Shown here in pieces: positions 7,847 through 16,834 of a DNA stretch of 64,000 nt (positions are counted from its first letter, which is position 1; each line of letters opens with the position of its first letter). A program made the position numbers and the translations under genes. The DNA is from Brevundimonas alba (GTDB lineage: Bacteria > Pseudomonadota > Alphaproteobacteria > Caulobacterales > Caulobacteraceae). Where the stretch lies: the NCBI RefSeq assembly GCF_011927945.1, contig NZ_JAATJM010000001.1:443501-507500 (forward strand), given 5' to 3'. The notes beneath the pieces are model-generated. The model was given only the letters and a program-made list of their open reading frames with translations, made no database searches and was not told the DNA's origin.

Positions 7847-10255
7847 TTGCGGGGCAATGAGCGCCGCATAACCCCGCAAGGACGGCGCGCCCAGGACCGG
7901 CGCAAGGGCCCACCCGCTTGGGTGCGGATCGCCATTCTCGCCGTCACCCTGGCTGTCGCCGCCTATGTGCTTCTGTTCGCTCGCGAAATGGCGAGACCGG
8001 GACAGGAGGCGGACGCCCTGCGCATGGCGGCGGTGGACCGCGAGGCGCGCATGCTGGCGCTGGAACTGGAGACGCGGATCGCGCCGGTGGAGGCTGCTGT
8101 GCGGGCGGCGGCCCGCTCGACGGGGGCCGTGCAGGCGATCGAACAGGCCCGCACCGCCGCGCCCGGCCGCGCCTTCGCCGTGCTGGCCCCTGATGGACGC
8201 GCAGTCGCCGCCTCTGGCGCGCCGGCGGACGAATTCGCGGCGGCGGCCGGCAAGCCGAGGCTGGCGGCGGACGGGACGGCGCTGCTGGTGTCCGGAAGCC
8301 TGCCGGGCGGGAACCGGCTGGTGGGGCGGGCGCCCCTGCCCTCTCTGGCGACCACCGACGGCGTGGACCTGTCGCTGCTGTCCGGGCCGCGCACGCTTCT
8401 GGCCGGAGGCGCCGATCCCGAGCAGGCGCAGGCCCTGACCGGCGCGGCGGCGGACGGGCGGGGTCAGGGGATGACGCTGACGGTCGGCGACGGCGCGGTT
8501 CGGCGGACGACGGTGGCGGTGGGCGAGACGGGGCTGATCGCCGTCGCCTCGACCCCGGTCAGCGTGGGTGCTGGAGCCCTGCTGGACGACGCCTGGGTGC
8601 TGACTGCGCCGGTCGCCATCGGCGTGCTGGTGCTGCTGCTGGCCCTGCTGCAGCAGCGGAAACAGCAGGGGATCAGCCGGGAATGGGCGGCGTCGGAGCG
8701 GCGCTTCCGCGGGGCGGTCGAGGCGGCCCGGTGCGGCGTCTGGGACTGGGATCTCGAAAGCGGCCAGATCCTGTTGTCGGACTATATGGCCGACCTGATG
8801 GGGCTGGAGCGGACGGGGGCGGTGTCGGCCGAGGTCATGATGGAGCGCATCCATCCGCGCTACCGCGGCGCCGTCGAGCATGCGCTGCGGCAGGCGGAGA
8901 CGTTCGGGGCCTTCGAGGTCAGCTTCCCGGTGCCGGACGCGCAGGGCCGCGCCCGCTGGATAGACGCCCGCGGGCAGGCGCGAGGCGAACGCGGCGAGGA
9001 CGGCTTCACCTCGATCCTCGGCATCGCGCTGGACACCACGGAGGCGCGGCGGGCCAAGGCCCACGCGCAGGCCGCCGAGAGCCGGCTGCGGGACGGTATC
9101 GAGAGCGTGTCGGACGCCTTCGTGCTGTTCGACCGGCAGGGGCGGCTGATCCTGTCCAACCAGGCCTTCCATGACGCCTTCGCCTTCGAGCCGGGCGTGG
9201 TGCGCAAGGGGGCGCTGAAGACCGATCTGAACCGAATCGCGGCCCTCGCCATCAAGTCTGACCAGCCGGCGCCCGGCGGCCGGGCGGGCGCGCGCGAGGT
9301 CGAACTCTACGACGGCCGCTGGCTGCAACTGGTCGAGCGGTTCACCTCGGACGGCGGCTCCGTCGTCACCGCGGCCGATATCACGGCCATCAAGCAGAAG
9401 GAGGCGGAGCGCCAGCGCGCCACCGAGCGGCTGCACGTCACCATCACCGAGCTGGAAGACCGCGAGGAGAAGCTGTCGCTTCTGGCGAGGAAATACGAAG
9501 TGGCCATGACCCGGGCCGAGGCGGCGAACCAGGCCAAGTCGGAATTCCTCGCCAATATGAGCCACGAGCTGCGGACGCCGCTCAACGCCATCAACGGCTT
9601 CTCGGAGATCATGGCCGGCGAGATGTTCGGGGCGCTGGGCGACGCGCGATACAAGGGCTATGCGGCCGACATCCTGAAGTCAGGCCAGCACCTGCTGAGC
9701 CTGATCAACGACATCCTCGACATGGCCAAGATCGAGGCCGGCAAGCTGACGCTGCACTACGAGGAAGTGTCGCTGAAGGAGATCGTCGACGACGCCGCCC
9801 GGCTGATGCGCGGGCGGGTCGAGGAGGCGGGACTGAAACTGCTGGTCGACGCGCCAGAGCTGCCGACGATCGAGGCGGACCATCGCGGTCTGAAGCAGGT
9901 GGTGCTGAACCTGCTGTCGAACGCCGTGAAATTCACGCCAGAGGGCGGCGACATCGTCGTGGCCCTGTCCCGGGAGGACGACGACCGGGTGCGGGTGGCG
10001 GTCACCGATACCGGCATCGGCATCGCCGCCGAAGATCTGGGGCGTCTGGCCCGACCGTTCGAACAGGTCGAGGGGCAGCACTCCAAGACCAATCAGGGCA
10101 CCGGTCTGGGACTGGCGCTGACCAAGTCGCTGATTGAGTTGCACGGCGGCACTCTGGTGCTGGACAGCGAACCCGGTCGGGGCACGACGGTCAGCTTCGA
10201 CCTGCCGATCCGGCGACCGGACGAGGCGACCGTCAGTCAGGCGCAAGCCGCCTGA
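7847..10255 (+). CDS. PAS-containing membrane sensor histidine kinase, PleC-like
   Basis: An 802-residue histidine kinase. Membrane segments lie at about 25-45 and 247-268, enclosing a roughly 200-residue periplasmic sensor. Two PAS-like regions follow (about 285-400 and 412-515), then a coiled linker, a HisKA domain with His573 in NMSHELRTPLN, and an ATPase domain with N-box (LLNLLSNAVKFT), DTGIGI and GTGLGLALTKS. The kinase core (LNAINGFSEIM, ILKSGQHLLSLINDILDMAKIEAGK) is very like PleC, the Caulobacter polarity kinase/phosphatase of DivK and PleD. PleC identity is inferred from the core and architecture only. The start appears to be TTG at 7847 with GGGAG just upstream. The nearby ATG at 7858 is out of frame. 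Confidence 0.85.
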   Translation: MRGNERRITPQGRRAQDRRKGPPAWVRIAILAVTLAVAAYVLLFAREMARPGQEADALRMAAVDREARMLALELETRIAPVEAAVRAAARSTGAVQAIEQARTAAPGRAFAVLAPDGRAVAASGAPADEFAAAAGKPRLAADGTALLVSGSLPGGNRLVGRAPLPSLATTDGVDLSLLSGPRTLLAGGADPEQAQALTGAAADGRGQGMTLTVGDGAVRRTTVAVGETGLIAVASTPVSVGAGALLDDAWVLTAPVAIGVLVLLLALLQQRKQQGISREWAASERRFRGAVEAARCGVWDWDLESGQILLSDYMADLMGLERTGAVSAEVMMERIHPRYRGAVEHALRQAETFGAFEVSFPVPDAQGRARWIDARGQARGERGEDGFTSILGIALDTTEARRAKAHAQAAESRLRDGIESVSDAFVLFDRQGRLILSNQAFHDAFAFEPGVVRKGALKTDLNRIAALAIKSDQPAPGGRAGAREVELYDGRWLQLVERFTSDGGSVVTAADITAIKQKEAERQRATERLHVTITELEDREEKLSLLARKYEVAMTRAEAANQAKSEFLANMSHELRTPLNAINGFSEIMAGEMFGALGDARYKGYAADILKSGQHLLSLINDILDMAKIEAGKLTLHYEEVSLKEIVDDAARLMRGRVEEAGLKLLVDAPELPTIEADHRGLKQVVLNLLSNAVKFTPEGGDIVVALSREDDDRVRVAVTDTGIGIAAEDLGRLARPFEQVEGQHSKTNQGTGLGLALTKSLIELHGGTLVLDSEPGRGTTVSFDLPIRRPDEATVSQAQAA

Positions 10256-10261
10256 GGACGA

Positions 10262-10774
10262 TCACCCGGCGGCGCGGGAGCGCTCCGGACCCGCTTTCCC
10301 GTCGGCCTTCTCACGCACCACGATACGCCCGCGGCGGGTGAGGATTTCCGAAAGCGCGGCGCGATCGGCCGGCTCCAGCGTGGCCAGCACCGAGACGGCG
10401 TCGGCCTCGAGCCGCGCACGGCCCCGCAACTCCGCGACCCGCGACTGCTCAAGCAGGGCGGAAACTCGCGCGGGGTCGAAGTCCGCCGAACGCGCCCGGG
10501 TGATGGCCTCGCGCCGCTTGAGACGGGTTTCCTCGAAGTCCGGGTGGGCGGCGAGTGCCGAGGCTCGCAGGGTGTCGCGCACGCGCTCACGGACGGCTGG
10601 GTCGAGCCCTTCGACCACGGTCAGGAAGGAGCGGTCACGTGGGGCCCGATGCTGGGCGTCGAGCCGGTGCTCGACGTTGGCGCGGCCCACCAGCAGGGTG
10701 GCGCCGGCCGCCACCGCGAACAGGTTCAGCGCCACCGAGGCGGCGAGCGCGATCTTGAGGGTTCTGGCGTTCAC
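10262..10774 (-). CDS. Spy/CpxP-like periplasmic metal-resistance family protein
   Basis: A 170-residue protein with an N-terminal membrane anchor or signal (residues 7-29, LKIALAASVALNLFAVAAGATLL) followed by an all-helical, Arg/Glu-rich domain resembling the periplasmic heavy-metal sensor (Metal_resist) family. The pattern of helices with LTxxQ-like spacing is loose here (FDPARVSALLEQSRV, LEPADRAALSEIL). It is the last gene of an operon with an ECF sigma factor, and its ATG overlaps the previous stop (ATGA). That context suggests an envelope or metal stress chaperone or sensor acting on the sigma pathway, which is inference. Confidence 0.7.
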   Translation of the reverse strand: MNARTLKIALAASVALNLFAVAAGATLLVGRANVEHRLDAQHRAPRDRSFLTVVEGLDPAVRERVRDTLRASALAAHPDFEETRLKRREAITRARSADFDPARVSALLEQSRVAELRGRARLEADAVSVLATLEPADRAALSEILTRRGRIVVREKADGKAGPERSRAAG

Positions 10775-11199
10775 CCGAGCACCTCCGTGTCATCGACCCC
10801 GAGGAGCGACGCCTGATAGAGGACCGCGTCGGCCTGGGCGTCGGCGGCGAAATTGGCGGTCATGATGACGCCCGCGGCCACACCGGCGCAGGTGGCGACC
10901 GCCCAGCCGGCGCCGAAGGCCAGCGACAGGCGGTCGATCCACACCCGACCGGTGCGACCGGCCCTGCCGCTCGCCGTGACGGCCGCAGCCAGCACACGAT
11001 CCCGCAGCGCCATCGACACCTGCGGCGTCGGCGAGCGGTGCAGAAGGGCGTCCAGCGCATCGGCGTCATCGAGCGCCGGAGCAGCGACATCCGCATGGGC
11101 CGCGGCGAAGGCCTCAGCCGCCGCGCGTTCATCCTCGGGCCAATGGCGCCGGTCGGCCCCGTAGGCGGCCACAAGGGCGTGAAAACGTTCCGCCGTCAT
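10771..11199 (-). CDS. Small membrane protein, candidate anti-sigma factor
   Basis: A 142-residue protein with a cytoplasmic N-terminus (MTAERFHALVAAYGADRRHW) and one membrane segment at about 92-115 (LAFGAGWAVATCAGVAAGVI). The start at 11199 shares one base with the sigma-factor stop (TGATG), so translation is coupled. The position directly after an ECF sigma gene, the small size and the single helix fit an anti-sigma factor. No ZAS zinc motif (HxxxCxxC) is present, so it would belong to a non-zinc class. The acidic, aromatic N-terminus could bind sigma. The role is inferred from position. Confidence 0.65.
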   Translation of the reverse strand: MTAERFHALVAAYGADRRHWPEDERAAAEAFAAAHADVAAPALDDADALDALLHRSPTPQVSMALRDRVLAAAVTASGRAGRTGRVWIDRLSLAFGAGWAVATCAGVAAGVIMTANFAADAQADAVLYQASLLGVDDTEVLG

Positions 11200-11828
11200 C
11201 ACTTCGATACTCCTTCGGCGCCGGGCCGGTGTTCGGCCAGAGCCAGTCGCAACGCCCGCCGTCCCCGCGACAGCAGACTTTCCAGCGCCTCGATGCTGAT
11301 CTCCATCAGCCCCGCGGCCTCGATATTCGACAGTTCCTGATAATGGCACAGCACGATGGCTTCGCGTTGCCTGTCGGGCAAGCGGGCCAGGGCGCCGTTG
11401 ACGGCCGCGCCGACGTCGGCGGCGAGCAGGCCCCGGTCCGGGGCCGGTCCCTCGTCGCGCCGTTCGGGCGGAGCGTCGGTGGGAATCTCCCGCCGCCGCC
11501 GCAGCCGGTCATAGCAGAGGTTCAGAGCCACCCGGTGCAGCCAGGTGTCAAAACGGGCGCGGCCGGAGACCCAGCGCGGCGCCTGCCGCCACGCCCGCAC
11601 CATGGCCTCCTGAGCGACGTCCTCGGCCTCGACGGGGTCGCCAAGCATCCGCTGGGCAAGCGCCAGCATACGCGGGAGCTTGCGCGCGACCATAGCCTGG
11701 ATCGCCGCCGGGTCACCCTGACCCACGCGGCGCACCAGTTCCTCGTCGGGGTCGGCGAAAGTCGCCATCCGGCCTCGTGCGAACGTTGCTGCAAGGCCGG
11801 GATGGTCGAGGACCGCCGCGCCCGTCAT
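11199..11828 (-). CDS. ECF-family RNA polymerase sigma factor
   Basis: A 209-residue extracytoplasmic-function sigma factor. Region 2 spans about 30-100 (LVRRVGQGDPAAIQAMVARK ... DVAQEAMVRAWRQ), where the DxAQEAxxRAW core contacts RNA polymerase. Region 4 spans about 140-195 (LARLPDRQREAIVLCHYQEL ... IEALESLLSRGRRAL), which reads the -35 element. The ATG at 11828 is chosen because GGAG lies nine bases before it, inside the stop region of the upstream EF-hand gene. An upstream in-frame start would overlap that gene. The operon order EF-hand, sigma, candidate anti-sigma, Spy-like protein suggests a calcium, metal or envelope signal. It resembles RpoE-like ECFs. Confidence 0.9.
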   Translation of the reverse strand: MTGAAVLDHPGLAATFARGRMATFADPDEELVRRVGQGDPAAIQAMVARKLPRMLALAQRMLGDPVEAEDVAQEAMVRAWRQAPRWVSGRARFDTWLHRVALNLCYDRLRRRREIPTDAPPERRDEGPAPDRGLLAADVGAAVNGALARLPDRQREAIVLCHYQELSNIEAAGLMEISIEALESLLSRGRRALRLALAEHRPGAEGVSK

Positions 11829-11832
11829 CTGC

Positions 11833-12462
11833 TTACTCCGAAGCGGGCGCCGGAGGCGACGCCTGTTGCGCATTCCGGGCCGCGCGACGGTGGGACACGC
11901 GCTCGCGGCGATTCTCGCGACGATCGGTCCGGGCCTCGCCGCGCTCGGCTACCGTGATGTAGCCGTCGTGGTCGGCGTCGAGGCGGGCGAAGGCGGCCTC
12001 GGCTCTTGCCTGCGCCTCGGCGATGACGACCGGACCCCGGCTCTCCATCCGGTGTTCGCGGCGGGCCTGACGGACGCCGGCGTGACGGGCGCGGCGCGGC
12101 GCGCGGTCGGCCCGGCCTTCGGCGCGATGCTCGCGGCGGACGTCGAACTCGCTCTTGCTGATCACGCCGTCGTCGTCGGCGTCGAGTCGGTCGAACCGGA
12201 CGTCGGCGCGTCCGGCGCGGCGGGCCATGGCGACGGCGCGGCGTTCGTCGGCGGTGACCGAGCCGTCACGGTTGGCGTCGGCGGCGGCGAGGCGTTCCAA
12301 GCGCCGGCCCATGAATTCGGCCTGGCTGATGCGCTGATCGCCGTCCGCGTCGGCGCGGAGGCCGCGCGCATGGGGTCGCTCGGACGCCTGCTGAGCCAAC
12401 GCCCCGCCGGCCGCCGCGAGGGTCAGGGCGGCCAGAGCGCCGGTTACAAGGGTCTTCTTCAT
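11833..12462 (-). CDS. Exported EF-hand protein with four calcium-binding loops
   Basis: A 209-residue protein starting MKKTLVTGALAALTLAAAGG with a signal peptide ending near ALAQ (residue 24). Four EF-hand loops of DxDxDG type can be read: DADGDQRISQAEF, DANRDGSVTADER, DADDDGVISKSEF and DADHDGYITVAER. Between loops 3 and 4 is an Arg/His-rich helical stretch. Such proteins bind Ca2+ in the periplasm. The ATG at 12462 has GGAGACACCGAG upstream, which excludes a longer start overlapping glnE. The stop lies five bases before the sigma-factor ATG, so the gene leads the sigma operon. It also follows glnE by only 65 bp and may be read through from it. Confidence 0.85.
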   Translation of the reverse strand: MKKTLVTGALAALTLAAAGGALAQQASERPHARGLRADADGDQRISQAEFMGRRLERLAAADANRDGSVTADERRAVAMARRAGRADVRFDRLDADDDGVISKSEFDVRREHRAEGRADRAPRRARHAGVRQARREHRMESRGPVVIAEAQARAEAAFARLDADHDGYITVAERGEARTDRRENRRERVSHRRAARNAQQASPPAPASE

Positions 12463-12527
12463 CTCGGTGTCTCCAAGGCCGCCCGACGCGGCCAACCACC
12501 CTGTCTGAGAGTGAAACGGAGCTCCGA

Positions 12528-15416
12528 TCACTCTCCGTCGCGGACGGCCGGGAGGGCCTGCTCGAAGGCGGCCCGGGCGGCGGCGCGGCGTTCGACCAAG
12601 GCGGCTTTCAGGGCGTCGAAATGCTCGAAGCCGGCGGCCTCCGCGAGCCGTCGCTGGAAGCCCTCCGGCTCCTGCTCCGGGTCGGGACGGTCATCGAAGG
12701 CCGCGCTCAGCATCTGGCTGAGGGCCTGTTGCAGGCGCCACGCCTCGGCCAGGGCGGAATCGTCGGCGAGGGCTTCGAGCGTGGAGACGGTAAGGGATTC
12801 ATCGGCGGCGGCGCGGCGGAGCTGACGGACCTGCGCCACGAACTCCGCATCGACCTGTCCGCCGGCCACGAGCTTGAGGTCCCAGTCCCCCTGCCCGGAC
12901 CGTTCGCGGGCCATCAGGTCACGCATGCGGCGAGCGTCGGCCGCGATCGGCGCCCCCGGTCTTGGACGGCGCAGGATGCCCTCGAGCGACGAGGCGACCC
13001 GCGCGCCAAAGTCCGCCTCATCGGCCCAGACCACGCGGGCCCGCGTCAGGGCCATGAACTCCCAGGTATCGGCCTCGGCGGCGTAATATTCCTCGACGGC
13101 CGAGAGGCGAAGGGAGACCGGGCCCTTGGCGGCGCCGGGCCGCAGCCGCATGTCGACCTCGTAGAGCCCGCCCTCGGCCGTGTGGGCCGAAAGCGCCGCG
13201 ATCAGGCGCTGGGTGAAGCGGGAATAGAAGACTCCCGCGGCCCAGCCCTTGGCATCGGAGGTTGCGTCGGCCGGGGCGTCGTAGACGGTCATCAGATCGA
13301 GATCGGAGCTGGCCGTCATCTCGCTGGAACCCGCCTTGCCGAGGGCGACCACGGCGACGGCGCCGCCGGACAGGGCGCCGCCCTGACGCACGGTTTCGGC
13401 CATGGCGGCGGGGGCGAGGGCCCTGAGGCAGGCGTCCGCGAGGGTGGTGTAGGCGCGGCCGGCCTCCTCAGGGCCTACGCGGCCCGTGAGGGTCTGGACG
13501 CCGATGCGGAACATCTGCTCGCGGTGGACACGGCGGACCACGTTCATGGCGGTCTCGAAGTCGGGCGCGGCGGCGGCGTCGAGCGCCATCTGGCCGACCA
13601 CGCCGGTCTCCTCCTCGATGCTGCGGGTGAAGCGGGCGTCGAGCATGCTGTCCAGCGCCGCCGGATAGCGGCCGAGCGTGCGGGCCAGACGCGGGGCGAA
13701 GGCCATGACGCCGACAACCAGCTCAAACAGCTTCGGCTGAGCGAGGAACAGCGCCTGGACCTGGACGCCGCCGCTCAGGCCCGAGAAAAAGACCGCGAAG
13801 CGGCGGAAGGCGGCGTCGGCGGCGCCGGTGTCGGCGAGGGCCGTCAGCAGGCGCGGCGCGAGGCGGGTGAACAGCTCGCGGCCGCGGGCGGTGCGGGTGG
13901 CGGGGATGCGGCCGTGGTGCCAGCTGCGGATGGTGTCGGCCACGGTGGCCGGTTCGGAAAAGCCCATGCGGGCGAGGGTGTCGAGCGTCTCCGGGTCGTT
14001 CTCGACGCCGGTGAAGACAAGCGAACCATAGGGGGACGACAGCGCCTCCTCGCCCTCGAACAGTTCGCCGTAGCGGCGGTTGACGCCGACCAGCAGGGCC
14101 TCGACGCGGGCGTCGAAGGCCGCGAGATCGCTGTCTCCGGCGAGGGCGGCGACGCGGGTGCGGGCGGCGGGCTCGAGCGGGAGGCTGTGGGTCTGCTCGT
14201 CTTCCAGCATCTGCACGCGGTGTTCGAGGCCGCGCAGCTCGATATAGGCCGCCGTCAGTTCGGCGCAGGCCTCGGGCGTCACGTGGCCGGCATCGCGCAG
14301 GGCGGCCAAGGCGTCGATCGTTCGGCAGCTGCGCAGAGCCGGGTCGCGGCCGCCGAGGATCAGCTGCTGGGTCTGGGCGAAGAACTCGATCTCGCGGATG
14401 CCGCCGCGGCCGAGCTTGAGGTTGGCGCCGGCGGCGTCGAGCCCCTCGCCTGTCTTGTGGACGTGGATCTGACGCTTGATCGACTGGATGTCGAGGATGG
14501 CGGGATAGTCGAGGCTGCGCCGCCAGATGAAGGGGGTGAGCGCCTTCAGGAACCCGTTTCCGGCCTCGACGTCGCCGAGCATGGCCCGGGCCTTGATGAA
14601 GGCGGCGCGCTCCCAATTCTGGCCGACGCTTTCGTAATAGGCGAGGGCCGTCGGGGCGGCGACGACGGGTGGAGTCGAAGAGGGGTCGGGACGCAGACGC
14701 AGGTCGACGCGGAAGACATAGCCGTCGCCGGTCCGCTCCTGCATGAGGGTGGACAGGGCCTGGGCGAGGCGATCGACGAACCGTTGCGGCTCCACGCCGT
14801 CGGCGAGGGCCGGGATCAGGGCCTCTGGCTCCCAGAACAGGCTGATGTCGATGTCGGAGGAGTAGTTGAGCTCGAAGGCGCCGTGCTTGCCCATGGCGAG
14901 GCCGAACAGGCCGGGGACGGGGCCACGGGGGTCGCCGGAGGCGCTGACCAGCTTGCCGCGTTCGCGCTGATCGTGGGCGACGGCGCGGAGGGCGGCGTTG
15001 ACCGAGGCGTCGGCGAAACGGCTGAGGGCGGCGGTGACCTGATCGAGGTCCCAGACGCCGCCGAGATCGGCGAGGGCGGTCAGCAGATGGAGCTCGCCCT
15101 TGAGGCGGCGCAGCGGGGCGCGAAGATCGTCGGCGCCGCCGGTGAGGGTCTCAGTGACCGAGAGGATGGCGGCGAGGCGCTGTTCCGGCGGTTCCTCAAG
15201 CGTGGCGCGGAGGCGGTCCGGCCAGCGCCGGGCGAGGCCGAACAGATAGGGCGAGGCGGCGAAGACGGGGGCGAGCGCCGGCCAGGCTGCGTCGAAGGTC
15301 GGGAGCCATCCTGCATCGGTAGCGGGCTCGGCGAGGCGTTCGCGGGCGCGGTCGGCGGCTTCGGCATCGACGACGGGGCCGCACGGGACGAGCCCTGACG
15401 CGAGCGGCTGGCTCAC
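12528..15416 (-). CDS. glnE: Bifunctional glutamine synthetase adenylyltransferase/deadenylase
   Basis: GlnE attaches and removes AMP on a tyrosine of glutamine synthetase in response to PII and glutamine, so it tunes ammonia assimilation. At 962 residues it is full length. Two nucleotidyltransferase domains are seen: the N-terminal deadenylase with YSSDIDISLFW (Asp188, Asp190) and the C-terminal adenylylase with TASSDLDLMTVYD (Asp705, Asp707). A PII-responsive middle region contains LGRGGIREIEFFAQTQQLI. The ATG overlaps the stop of the preceding kinase gene (ATGA), so it is translated as part of the degP, regulator, kinase, glnE chain. Co-location of glnE with an envelope two-component system is seen in alphaproteobacteria. 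Confidence 0.97.
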   Translation of the reverse strand: MSQPLASGLVPCGPVVDAEAADRARERLAEPATDAGWLPTFDAAWPALAPVFAASPYLFGLARRWPDRLRATLEEPPEQRLAAILSVTETLTGGADDLRAPLRRLKGELHLLTALADLGGVWDLDQVTAALSRFADASVNAALRAVAHDQRERGKLVSASGDPRGPVPGLFGLAMGKHGAFELNYSSDIDISLFWEPEALIPALADGVEPQRFVDRLAQALSTLMQERTGDGYVFRVDLRLRPDPSSTPPVVAAPTALAYYESVGQNWERAAFIKARAMLGDVEAGNGFLKALTPFIWRRSLDYPAILDIQSIKRQIHVHKTGEGLDAAGANLKLGRGGIREIEFFAQTQQLILGGRDPALRSCRTIDALAALRDAGHVTPEACAELTAAYIELRGLEHRVQMLEDEQTHSLPLEPAARTRVAALAGDSDLAAFDARVEALLVGVNRRYGELFEGEEALSSPYGSLVFTGVENDPETLDTLARMGFSEPATVADTIRSWHHGRIPATRTARGRELFTRLAPRLLTALADTGAADAAFRRFAVFFSGLSGGVQVQALFLAQPKLFELVVGVMAFAPRLARTLGRYPAALDSMLDARFTRSIEEETGVVGQMALDAAAAPDFETAMNVVRRVHREQMFRIGVQTLTGRVGPEEAGRAYTTLADACLRALAPAAMAETVRQGGALSGGAVAVVALGKAGSSEMTASSDLDLMTVYDAPADATSDAKGWAAGVFYSRFTQRLIAALSAHTAEGGLYEVDMRLRPGAAKGPVSLRLSAVEEYYAAEADTWEFMALTRARVVWADEADFGARVASSLEGILRRPRPGAPIAADARRMRDLMARERSGQGDWDLKLVAGGQVDAEFVAQVRQLRRAAADESLTVSTLEALADDSALAEAWRLQQALSQMLSAAFDDRPDPEQEPEGFQRRLAEAAGFEHFDALKAALVERRAAARAAFEQALPAVRDGE

Positions 15417-16825
15417 GCCGCGTCCGCGGGCGGCAGGACGAGGGCGACCCGCAGGCCGGGGCCAAAGCCGCCGTATTCGCCGGGGCCCTCGTCGAGCTGG
15501 ACCCGGCCGCCATGGGCCTCCAGCACGGCGCCGACCAGCGACAGGCCGAGGCCGGAGCCGGGCTCGGTACGGCTGTTGTCGAGGCGGACGAAGCGCTGGA
15601 TGACGCGCTCGCGGTCGGCCTCGGGCACGCCGGGGCCGGTGTCGGTGATCGAGAACTCGATCTCGCCCGAGCTGCGGCGGCGGGCGCGCAGCATGACCGC
15701 ACCGCCGACGGGGGTGTATTTGATGGCGTTGTCGATGACGTTCGCCAGAGCCTGGGCGAGGAAGGGCCGGTTGGCCTCGATCATCAGGCCGCGCTCGATC
15801 TCGGCGGAGAACTCCAGCCCCTTGTCCTCGGAAGCCGGCTCGTAGAGCTCGGCCATGTCGGCGGCGAGGTCGGCGGCGTCGAACAGCTGGGGGTCGGGCG
15901 TGCGGCCGGCGGCGGCCTGCAGCCGGGCGATGGCCAGCACGGTGTTGAAGGTCTTGAGCAGGTTGTCGGCTTCGTCGAGCGCCAGCTGCAGGGCGTCGAC
16001 GCCGTCGATCTTGCCCGCCTCGGCGTCGATCAGTGACACCTCCAGCTTGGCGCGCATTCGGGTGAGGGGCGAGCGCAGGTCGTGGGCGATGGCGTCGCCT
16101 GCGTGGCGGATCGAGGCCATGGAGGCCTCCAGCCGGTCAAGCATGGTGTTGAGGCCGGCGCCGAGTTCATCCAGCTCGTCGCCCGAGTTGCGTACGGGGG
16201 CGCGGGCCTTGAGGTCGCCTTCCTGCACCGCGGTGACGACCTTGTTCAGCCGCCCCATGGAGCGTTCAAGATTGCGGCTTACCAGCGCCCCGCCGGCCAG
16301 GCCCAGCAGCAGGACGATGCCCATGGCGCCCCAGAGGGCCTGGGTCAGGCGGGCCAGATAGGCCTCGGTGTCGCCCATCGAGCGGCCGACGAGCAGCATC
16401 TCGCCCCCGGACAGCCGCACCTGCACGGCGCGCACCTGCGGCCGGTGGACCCGCCCGTCGGCGTCGGTCTCGGTGAAGGGGAAGGTGATCCACTCGCGAT
16501 CCTCCTCCATCGACTCGATCGGGGACTGGTTCAGGCTGCCGGTGATCGTCGCGCCGTCCTTGTCGAGCATCAGATAGAGGAAGGCGCTCTGGGTCAGGGA
16601 GCGGTCGATCAGGGCCTTGTTGAGCGCGTCGATGCCGCGGGCGTCGTAGATTCCCTGCAGCACCTGCATCTCGCCGCCGACCTCGCGCTCGGCGTTGACC
16701 CGCGCCTCGGCGGCGGAGGCGAAATAGACATAGGCCAGGATGGCGCTGGCCGCCGCCGCGAACAGGGCGAGGAACAGCAGCGTCAGCCGGAAGGGCGTCC
16801 TGCGAAGGAGGGAGGGGAGCTTCAT
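15413..16825 (-). CDS. HAMP-containing membrane sensor histidine kinase
   Basis: A 470-residue kinase. Membrane helices are at about 15-36 and 163-184, enclosing a periplasmic sensor of about 125 residues. A HAMP domain follows (about 185-237, ERSMGRLNKVVTAVQEGDLK), then the HisKA dimerisation helix with His248 in AIAHDLRSPLTRM, and an ATPase domain with ALANVIDNAIKYTP and EPGSGLGLSLVGAVL. It is the partner of the response regulator ten bases upstream, and its stop overlaps the glnE ATG. The H-box with HDLRSPL is the TctE/PhoQ-like variant. The signal is unknown. The nearby DegP protease suggests an envelope-stress link, which is inference. Confidence 0.92.
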   Translation of the reverse strand: MKLPSLLRRTPFRLTLLFLALFAAAASAILAYVYFASAAEARVNAEREVGGEMQVLQGIYDARGIDALNKALIDRSLTQSAFLYLMLDKDGATITGSLNQSPIESMEEDREWITFPFTETDADGRVHRPQVRAVQVRLSGGEMLLVGRSMGDTEAYLARLTQALWGAMGIVLLLGLAGGALVSRNLERSMGRLNKVVTAVQEGDLKARAPVRNSGDELDELGAGLNTMLDRLEASMASIRHAGDAIAHDLRSPLTRMRAKLEVSLIDAEAGKIDGVDALQLALDEADNLLKTFNTVLAIARLQAAAGRTPDPQLFDAADLAADMAELYEPASEDKGLEFSAEIERGLMIEANRPFLAQALANVIDNAIKYTPVGGAVMLRARRRSSGEIEFSITDTGPGVPEADRERVIQRFVRLDNSRTEPGSGLGLSLVGAVLEAHGGRVQLDEGPGEYGGFGPGLRVALVLPPADAA

Positions 16826-16834
16826 CGGGAGGCG

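Noticed and set aside
7286..9565. A 759-codon minus-strand frame across the sensor kinase
   Set aside because: Antisense shadow of the PAS kinase and of the 189-aa gene; low-complexity and without a start context or domains.
12621..15398. A 925-codon open frame on the + strand opposite glnE
   Set aside because: It lies wholly antisense to a clear GlnE with both catalytic motifs; high GC in third positions removes stops on the opposite strand. The protein is Gly/Arg/Ala/Glu-rich without any domain.
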